Positions 1-4,890 of a stretch of DNA of 28,753 bases are shown piece by piece (positions within the stretch are counted from its first letter, which is position 1; each line of letters begins with the position of its first letter). Below the pieces are notes generated by a model. The model made no database searches. It was not told the DNA's origin and worked only from the letters and a program-made list of their open reading frames with translations. The position numbers and the translations under genes were made by a program. This DNA is from an uncultured Lachnospiraceae bacterium (lineage in GTDB: Bacteria > Bacillota > Clostridia > Lachnospirales > Lachnospiraceae). The DNA lies in assembly GCA_910588815.1 (NCBI GenBank), contig CAJUQY010000039.1, forward strand, positions 1-28,753. The letters are read 5' to 3'.

Positions 1-1
1 T

Positions 2-145
2 TTTGTGTCAAGAGGGGTAGGTCTTGAAATATGGAACGGAATTTCTACTATGATATTTTCTATTCTCAGCGGTGTAATGTATTTAAGATTAAACAGGAAA
101 TACTTGTATAGCTATCTTTTCATCGCTATAGGTTTTTTACTATAA
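2..145 (+). CDS. C-terminal fragment of a membrane protein (5' end outside window)
   Basis: An open frame enters from the left edge and runs 47 codons to a TAA at 143-145. The translated tail is rich in Ile, Leu, Phe and Tyr and holds two hydrophobic stretches (around residues 9-25 and 33-47) separated by a short basic segment with Arg and Lys, as in the last two transmembrane helices of an integral membrane protein. No family can be named from so short a piece. The DNA is clearly more AT-rich than the housekeeping block to the right. An open frame of this length could also arise by chance in AT-rich DNA, so the call is tentative. Confidence 0.4.
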   Translation, partial: FVSRGVGLEIWNGISTMIFSILSGVMYLRLNRKYLYSYLFIAIGFLL

Positions 146-403
146 CTTTCAGTTTGCCGAATTGATAACCATTCAAAAAACTAAATATTCCGCCGCCCAC
201 CGGCGGCAGGGATGGGCGGACGCGGCCAGCCGCTATCTGGAAGCCAATGACTTCTTGACTTGTATGACTGTCCAGATTTCCCGTGGGATATCGTTCGGTG
301 GTAAGAAGATTGATAAAATAGGATGATTGAGGACGCTTCCGCATGCAACCTGTTTTGCGGCAGGCAAAAAAGAGGATTGCAAGTATAAAACCGAGGAGAA
401 AGC
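146..403. other. Intergenic stretch with a GC-rich hairpin
   Basis: This 258-base gap lies between the membrane-protein tail and the phosphotransferase gene. It contains an abrupt GC-rich patch (about 188-235) inside AT-rich sequence. The patch holds a 6-bp perfect inverted repeat, CCGCCG (190-195) and CGGCGG (201-206), with a five-base loop. No T-run follows on the plus strand, so it is not a convincing terminator. Open frames on either strand across it show no recognisable protein. The ribosome binding site of the next gene, GAGGAG, sits at 393-398. Confidence 0.4.
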
Positions 404-1195
404 ATGAACCGTAAACCGATAAAGTTGAACATAGAAACATATCCGGAAGCAGTGATAAGCTATATGAAGGATTCCGTACTTTACGACAGCAGTTGTTCGC
501 CTCAGGCCAAAGTGGTATTTATCGATAAGGACGATGGTTATTTTTTGAAAGAAGCTGCCGGAGGGACACTAAAGACAGAAGCGCTGATGACCGGATATAT
601 GCATTCCCGGAATCTATCGGAAGAAGTGCTGTATTATGGTTCGCTACACGGAAAAGATTATCTGCTGAGCAGAAAAATTCAGGGAGAAGACTGTACATAT
701 CGGGATTATTTGTCAGAACCTGAGAGACTTTGTGATACCATAGCCACGTTACTTCGGGAGCTGCATGAAACGGATGGGAAAGACTGCCCGGTGCAGGACA
801 GAATCATGACATATGCGGAAACGGTAACATGTGGATTTGATAAGGACAGTTATGAGCCTGATCTATTCAAAGAGATTTGGAAATTTGATTCCTTTTCAGA
901 TGCAAAACGTGCAGCAGAAGAAGGGCTGCCCTTGTTAAAAAGGGAAGTCCTTCTCCATGGCGATTATTGTCTGCCCAATATTATCCTGAATCATTGGAAA
1001 TTCTCGGGGTATATTGATCTTGGCTGCGGTGGAATCGGAGACCGGCACATAGATGTAGTATGGGGGATCTGGACACTGAATTATAATCTTGGAACAGTCA
1101 GGTACACAAACCGTTTTATGGATGCCTATGGGAGAGATAGCATTGAACCTGAAAAGCTGCGGATGATTGCGGCCATGGAGATGATTGGCGGATGA
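404..1195 (+). CDS. APH(3')-like aminoglycoside/antibiotic phosphotransferase
   Basis: This 263-residue protein matches the usual length (about 264) of APH(3')-type kinases, which transfer phosphate from a nucleoside triphosphate to a hydroxyl of an aminoglycoside. The Brenner/catalytic motif HGDYCLPN (residues 185-192) and the metal-binding motif IDLGCGGIGDRHID (204-217) are both intact and resemble the HGD.CLPN and IDxGxxGxxDR motifs of APH(3')-I and -II. An N-terminal lobe with a candidate nucleotide-binding Lys (LKEAAGG, residues 48-54) precedes them. The start is supported by GAGGAG five bases upstream. The gene stands alone, convergent with the superoxide dismutase gene. It looks intact, with no transposase or integron beside it, so it may be an intrinsic family member rather than a mobile resistance gene. 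Substrate cannot be told from sequence: kanamycin/neomycin-type activity is possible, but many clostridial homologues are untested. Confidence 0.85.
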   Translation: MNRKPIKLNIETYPEAVISYMKDSVLYDSSCSPQAKVVFIDKDDGYFLKEAAGGTLKTEALMTGYMHSRNLSEEVLYYGSLHGKDYLLSRKIQGEDCTYRDYLSEPERLCDTIATLLRELHETDGKDCPVQDRIMTYAETVTCGFDKDSYEPDLFKEIWKFDSFSDAKRAAEEGLPLLKREVLLHGDYCLPNIILNHWKFSGYIDLGCGGIGDRHIDVVWGIWTLNYNLGTVRYTNRFMDAYGRDSIEPEKLRMIAAMEMIGG

Positions 1196-1236
1196 TCCCT
1201 GAGGGATATCATAAGCGGGTAACCGGACGCGGACAT

Positions 1237-1872
1237 TCAAAGCGTCAAATCAAAGTAACGAATGTAACTTTGATTTGCGCGATTCCAGTTGACGATATGA
1301 AACCAGTCATCGATATAATCGGCTCTCAGGTTGTAATGTTTCAGATAATATGCATGTTCCCAGACATCTATATTGAGAATGGGGAACATTCCCAAAGGGA
1401 AAGGAGTATCTTGATTTTGGGTTGTCATGATGGTCAATTGTCCGGCGGCATTGACGGCAAGCCATGCATAGCCGGAGCCAAATACGGATAATGCGGCTGT
1501 TTTAAACTGATTTTTGAATGAGAGATAGCTGCCAAATTCCTTTTTGATCGCTTCGCCGAGTATTCCCACCGGCAGTGAAGAGGTTGGGTTGGAAAGGTTT
1601 GAAAAGTAGAATTGATGGTTGAAAACTCCGCCGCCGTTGTTTTTTACACTGGTTTGGATATCGGCGGGAAGGCTTGGGACATTTACAATAAGCTGTTCCA
1701 GCGTCCAATGCTGGAACTGAGAATACTTGCTCAGAGTGTTGTTCAGATTGTCAATGTAGGCCTGCAGGTGCCGCTCATGATGCAAATGCATTGTTTTTTC
1801 ATCAATATAAGGCTCCATGGCATGATAAGCGTATGGCAATGGAGTATTGACAAATTTGTAGTGTTCGTTCAT
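1237..1872 (-). CDS. sodA: Superoxide dismutase, Mn/Fe family (Mn-type residues)
   Basis: This 211-residue protein dismutates superoxide to O2 and H2O2 in the cytoplasm. The four metal ligands are visible: His31 (in HLHHERH), His86 (in GGVFNHQFYF), and Asp169 and His173 (in DVWEHAYY). The gateway Tyr39 and second-shell His35 are also present. The outer-sphere Gln lies in the later NQDTPF motif (about residue 154), with Gly at the earlier position; that pattern is typical of Mn or cambialistic enzymes rather than strict FeSODs. The C-terminus is unusual: the last ten residues are encoded by DNA that forms an 11-bp perfect inverted repeat (1246-1256 and 1267-1277). A TATAAT-like -10 lies at 1894-1899 on the minus strand. 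In anaerobic clostridia SOD is an accessory oxygen-defence gene. Confidence 0.93.
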   Translation of the reverse strand: MNEHYKFVNTPLPYAYHAMEPYIDEKTMHLHHERHLQAYIDNLNNTLSKYSQFQHWTLEQLIVNVPSLPADIQTSVKNNGGGVFNHQFYFSNLSNPTSSLPVGILGEAIKKEFGSYLSFKNQFKTAALSVFGSGYAWLAVNAAGQLTIMTTQNQDTPFPLGMFPILNIDVWEHAYYLKHYNLRADYIDDWFHIVNWNRANQSYIRYFDLTL

Positions 1873-1893
1873 ATTTCAGATCCTGTTTTTTTT

Positions 1894-1899
1894 ATTATA
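1894..1899 (-). promoter_or_regulatory. Putative -10 box of the superoxide dismutase gene
   Basis: Read on the minus strand this is a perfect TATAAT, 22 bases upstream of the SOD start codon. No good -35 hexamer is seen 16-18 bases further upstream and there is no TGn extension, so an activator or a degenerate -35 would be needed. The call rests on the hexamer and its position only. Confidence 0.35.
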
Positions 1900-2160
1900 T
1901 GCCTGCGGTGATGCAGGGAGTGCAGTGGCAGACGGCTGTTTTTTCTTTCTTTCGGACCGGTCCGCGCACTGGTTCTCCAAAGGCAGCAGGAGATCATGGA
2001 AGAGATGATGGTGGCAAAATCCGACGGGACTCCCTCTGCCGATTCCGTCGCCATGGCCGTTTACGGTTTCTGCACTCGTACGGTGTTACCGGCGAGACGC
2101 AGGCCATGGCTGCAGGAATACGGTTATGGCCTGTTGTTGTGCCGAGATTTCATGAAAAAG
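1900..2160. other. Unassigned region between sodA and the rimP promoter
   Basis: About 260 bases with no gene I can recognise. Short open frames exist on both strands (for example plus-strand 1996-2211, 71 codons), but none has a convincing ribosome binding site or a known motif, and the longest ones run into the -10 region of the rimP promoter. Base composition here is closer to coding DNA than to the AT-rich spacer at 1-150, so it may be a decayed gene. I cannot say which. Confidence 0.3.
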
Positions 2161-2163
2161 CAC

Positions 2164-2192
2164 TTGCAATCCGGGAAGAAGTGTGCTATAGT
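2164..2192 (+). promoter_or_regulatory. Promoter of the rimP-nusA-infB operon
   Basis: A sigma-A type promoter: -35 TTGCAA at 2164-2169, a 17-base spacer, and -10 TATAGT at 2187-2192 with an extended TGC directly before the -10. Transcription would begin near 2199, giving a leader of about 210 bases before rimP. It is the only strong promoter seen before the block of translation genes. Confidence 0.8.
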
Positions 2193-2222
2193 TGATACGA
2201 TAAAAATATGACAGGATGATGA

Positions 2223-2250
2223 AGAGTGGGCGGTGGTCCACTCTTTGTTT
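2223..2250 (+). terminator. Leader hairpin with U-rich tail (candidate attenuator)
   Basis: AGAGTGG (2223-2229) and CCACTCT (2238-2244) form a perfect 7-bp stem with an eight-base loop, followed by TTGTTT. It lies only about 25 bases after the predicted transcription start and well before rimP, which fits a leader attenuator. In Bacillus subtilis NusA is known to limit its own operon by termination in the leader upstream of the rimP orthologue; that this hairpin does the same here is inference. Confidence 0.55.
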
Positions 2251-2260
2251 ATGCGCAGGG

Positions 2261-2382
2261 GCGCACAGGGAAGTTAGCCGCTCTGCCCTAAAGGGCTAGC
2301 GTCGCGGCACGCGCCCCGCGCGGCGAGTAGGGGGGGAGAGCGCTCCCCTACTCGATTGTATACGGGTGCGCAAAGGGAAGTT
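2261..2382 (+). repeat. Palindrome-rich element flanked by imperfect 15-bp direct repeats in the rimP leader
   Basis: GCGCACAGGGAAGTT (2261-2275) recurs as GCGCAAAGGGAAGTT (2368-2382), 14 of 15 bases identical and 107 bases apart. Between them is a compact GC-rich element with two inverted repeats. One is a small hairpin, GCCC-TAAA-GGGC (2285-2296), that can be extended by outer CGCT/AGCG pairs (2279-2282 and 2298-2301). The other is a perfect 10-bp stem, CGAGTAGGGG (2324-2333) with CCCCTACTCG (2345-2354). Flanking direct repeats around a palindromic unit suggest insertion of a small repetitive extragenic element and duplication of the target. Alternatively the whole unit is a folded regulatory leader. 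The second direct repeat sits immediately before an upstream in-frame ATG of rimP. Confidence 0.5.
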
Positions 2383-2408
2383 TTCACATGGGGTGGGAGG
2401 GGAGCCAG

Positions 2409-2882
2409 ATGATGTTGACACGGAGAGAAGATATTGAAAAACGGACAGAGGAGCTTGTGCTTCCGATTCTTATGACTAACCGTTTTGAGCTGGTGGACGT
2501 GGAATTTGTGAAAGAGGGAGGAAACAGATATCTGCGGGCATATATTGATAAACCGGGTGGAATTACGGTGGATGACTGCGAGGTTGTGAGCCGGGCTCTG
2601 AGCGATCTTTTGGACCGGGAGGATTATATCGCAGACAGCTATATTTTGGAGGTGAGCTCCCCGGGACTGGGGAGGCCCCTGAAAAAAGACAAGGATTTTG
2701 AGAGAAGTATGGGAGAAGAGGTGGAGCTCCGCTTATACCGCCCGAGAAATCATGAAAAGGAGTTTCGCGGTATTCTGTCTGGCTATGACGGAGGGACAGT
2801 GACTATTGAACTGGAGGATGGGGAGCAGACCTCATTTGAAAAGGGAGAGATTGCGTTGATTCGTTTGGCTATAGATTTTTAA
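2409..2882 (+). CDS. rimP: Ribosome maturation factor RimP
   Basis: RimP binds the free 30S subunit and helps assemble the 3' (head) domain of the small subunit. The 157-residue protein has the family's two parts: an N-terminal alpha/beta domain with the hallmark VDVEFVKEGGNRYLRAYIDKPGG segment followed by the ILEVSSPGLGRPL signature, and a C-terminal SH3-like barrel. I place the start at the ATG of 2409 because GGGAGGGG (2395-2402) lies six bases before it. An in-frame ATG at 2388 would add seven residues unlike the family and has only a weak AGGGAAG before it; a third ATG follows at 2412. It is the first gene of the operon, 149 bases ahead of nusA. Confidence 0.95.
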   Translation: MMLTRREDIEKRTEELVLPILMTNRFELVDVEFVKEGGNRYLRAYIDKPGGITVDDCEVVSRALSDLLDREDYIADSYILEVSSPGLGRPLKKDKDFERSMGEEVELRLYRPRNHEKEFRGILSGYDGGTVTIELEDGEQTSFEKGEIALIRLAIDF

Positions 2883-3031
2883 GCGGCATTCCACGGCAGA
2901 GAGAAATTGCAGAATATTCATGGAATTGGGGAGAAAAGGGCGTTGAAAAGAAAAGGCTGTTGATATAGAAGACGCTTGACGTATAGAAAGAACACGTCCC
3001 GGAGGGGAAGCGAAGAGGAGGAAACGGAAAA

Positions 3032-4294
3032 ATGAAAGAAAATAAAGAATTGAAGGAAGCCCTTGAGCTTTTGGAAAAGGAGAAGAATATCAGCAAAGAG
3101 ACTCTTCTGGAAGCCATTGAGAATTCTTTGATTCAGGCATGTAAAACTCATTTTGGGAAGGCGGACAATGTAAAGGCCATCGTGGATAGGGAAACCTACA
3201 ATTTCTCCGTATATGCAGAGCGGGAGGTGGTGGAGGAGGTGGAGGATCCGCTTCTTCAGATTTCTCTCGAGGGAGCCAGAGAGATCGATCCCCATCTGGG
3301 AATCGGCGATGTGGCCCAGGTGCAGATCAAATCCAGGGAGTTCGGACGGATTGCTACCCAGAATGCGAAGAACGTGATTTTGCAGAAAATCCGTGAAGAG
3401 GAACGGAAAGTCCTTTTCAATCAGTATTACGGGAAGGAAAAGGAAGTGGTGACAGGTATAGTTCAGAGATACCTTGGAAAGAATGTCAGCATCAATCTTG
3501 GAAAAGTAGACGCCATGCTCAATGAGAATGAGCAGGTGAAGGGGGAGAGTTTCCTGCCTACGGAGCGGATTAAGGTATACATTCTTGAAGTCAAGGATAT
3601 GACGAAGGGCCCTAGAATCCTGGTATCCAGAACACACCCGGAATTGGTGAAGCGATTGTTTGAGTCGGAGGTGACGGAGGTTAAGGACGGTACGGTTGAG
3701 ATTAAGAGTATTGCCAGAGAGGCAGGTTCCAGAACGAAGATGGCCGTATATTCCAACGATCCGAATGTGGATCCGGTAGGCGCCTGCGTAGGCTTAAACG
3801 GCGCCAGGGTAAACGCGGTTGTGGAGGAGCTGCGGGGAGAGAAAATAGATATTATTAACTGGAGTGATAATTCGGCGATTTTGATCGAGAACGCGCTCAG
3901 CCCCGCCAAGGTGATCTGTGTTGTGGCCGATGACGACGAAAAAACGGCGCAGGTCATTGTTCCGGATTATCAGCTTTCTTTAGCGATTGGAAAGGAAGGG
4001 CAGAATGCAAGGCTTGCGGCCAGACTGACCGGCTTCAAGATTGATATAAAGAGTGAGACCCAGGCGAGAGAATCCGGTCTTTTGGAAGAAATCGGATACG
4101 AGGAAGGCCTGGAAGGGGAGTATGAAAGCTACGAAGATTATGAAGAAGGCTATCTGGAAGAGGATTATGCGGAGGGATATGTGGAGGATGGTTATGAAGA
4201 GGGCTATCCGGAGGGCGGTTATCCGGAGGCAGATGATCCGGAGGACGGATATGCGGACGGCGGCGAAGGAGGCGAAATTCCTGGCGGAGTATGA
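3032..4294 (+). CDS. nusA: Transcription termination/antitermination factor NusA
   Basis: NusA binds RNA polymerase near the RNA exit channel and modulates pausing, termination and antitermination. The 420-residue protein has the N-terminal polymerase-binding domain (about 1-130), an S1 domain (about 135-200), and tandem KH domains. KH1 contains DPVGACVGLNGARVNAV and KH2 contains AIGKEGQNARLAARLTG, both with intact G-x-x-G loops. The core ends near residue 350. Then comes a tail of about 68 residues made almost only of Glu, Asp, Tyr and Gly, with repeated EGY/EDGY units; typical Firmicute NusA lacks this and Gram-negative acidic repeats are different. GGAGGAAA precedes the start. The stop is three bases ahead of rnpM. 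Confidence 0.97.
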   Translation: MKENKELKEALELLEKEKNISKETLLEAIENSLIQACKTHFGKADNVKAIVDRETYNFSVYAEREVVEEVEDPLLQISLEGAREIDPHLGIGDVAQVQIKSREFGRIATQNAKNVILQKIREEERKVLFNQYYGKEKEVVTGIVQRYLGKNVSINLGKVDAMLNENEQVKGESFLPTERIKVYILEVKDMTKGPRILVSRTHPELVKRLFESEVTEVKDGTVEIKSIAREAGSRTKMAVYSNDPNVDPVGACVGLNGARVNAVVEELRGEKIDIINWSDNSAILIENALSPAKVICVVADDDEKTAQVIVPDYQLSLAIGKEGQNARLAARLTGFKIDIKSETQARESGLLEEIGYEEGLEGEYESYEDYEEGYLEEDYAEGYVEDGYEEGYPEGGYPEADDPEDGYADGGEGGEIPGGV

Positions 4295-4297
4295 CGT

Positions 4298-4654
4298 ATG
4301 AGTGTTAAAAAGAAAAGCCCACAGAGACAGTGCATCGGCTGTAATGAAATGAAGAATAAGAAAGATTTGATTCGGATTTTAAAGACTGCCGAGGGGGATA
4401 TGATTCTGGATGCCACCGGAAAGAAAAACGGACGTGGCGCATATCTGTGTTTTAACAGGGAGTGCCTGGAGCGGGCAATCAAGGGAAGAGGCTTGGAGCG
4501 TTCCTTTAAAATGCCGGTCTCCGCTGAAGTGTACGAGAAACTCAGAAAGGAGCTGGAAACGGTTGAGGACGGACAGAGTACGGTCGCTTCTGGGCCTGGC
4601 GATGAAAGCCGGCAAGCTGGTAAGCGGCGAGTTCCTGACAGAGAAGGCTGTTAA
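4298..4654 (+). CDS. rnpM: RNase P modulator RnpM (YlxR family), C-terminally extended
   Basis: A YlxR/DUF448 protein, shown in Bacillus subtilis to bind RNase P RNA and modulate tRNA processing. The family signature is complete: RQCIGCNEMKNKKDLIRI near the N-terminus, then LDATGKKNGRGAYLCF, then a helix ending RGLERSFKMPVS. The family normally ends at about residue 88-92 (here KLRKELE). In this sequence the frame stays open for about 28 more residues, which are unrelated to the family and overlap the start of ylxQ by 92 bases in another frame. The extension is likely a by-product of a lost stop codon, though it may be translated. The start lies three bases after the nusA stop, so translational coupling is likely. 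Confidence 0.93.
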   Translation: MSVKKKSPQRQCIGCNEMKNKKDLIRILKTAEGDMILDATGKKNGRGAYLCFNRECLERAIKGRGLERSFKMPVSAEVYEKLRKELETVEDGQSTVASGPGDESRQAGKRRVPDREGC

Positions 4655-4871
4655 GACAGGAAAGGCCACGTTGGTAATAGCAGCAGAGGACGCGTCAGAC
4701 AATACAAAGAAAATGTTCACGAATATGTGTACTTACTATAAAGTTCCTTTGTACTTTTGGGGTAAAAAAGAAGACCTGGGCGCTGCCATCGGAAGGGATT
4801 ACCGAGCTTCCCTGGCGTTGACAGACGCGGGCTTTAGGGATGCTGTAGTTAAACAGATAAAAAGTGAGTGA
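4563..4871 (+). CDS. ylxQ: L7Ae/L30e-family RNA-binding protein YlxQ
   Basis: A 102-residue ribosomal L7Ae-like protein; this family binds kink-turns in RNA. The segment SLLGLAMKAGKLVSGEF and the following VIAAEDASDNTKKMF, then YFWGKKEDLGAAIGRD, are typical. The start is not an ATG: I choose the TTG at 4563, which has AAGGAG (4547-4552) ten bases upstream and gives an N-terminus (MRTDRVRSLLGLA) of family length. The frame is open further upstream, inside rnpM, but that part shows no L7Ae similarity. The gene overlaps rnpM by 92 bases and ends 19 bases before the infB ATG. Its place between rnpM and infB is conserved in Firmicutes. Confidence 0.88.
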   Translation: MRTDRVRSLLGLAMKAGKLVSGEFLTEKAVKTGKATLVIAAEDASDNTKKMFTNMCTYYKVPLYFWGKKEDLGAAIGRDYRASLALTDAGFRDAVVKQIKSE

Positions 4872-4890
4872 TCAGACGGAGGTAGTAAGT

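Noticed and set aside
126..440. Minus-strand open frame across the left intergenic region
   Set aside because: It overlaps the phosphotransferase start and membrane-protein tail, has no ribosome binding site, and no motif I recognise. The apparent hydrophobic N-terminus comes from AT-rich DNA.
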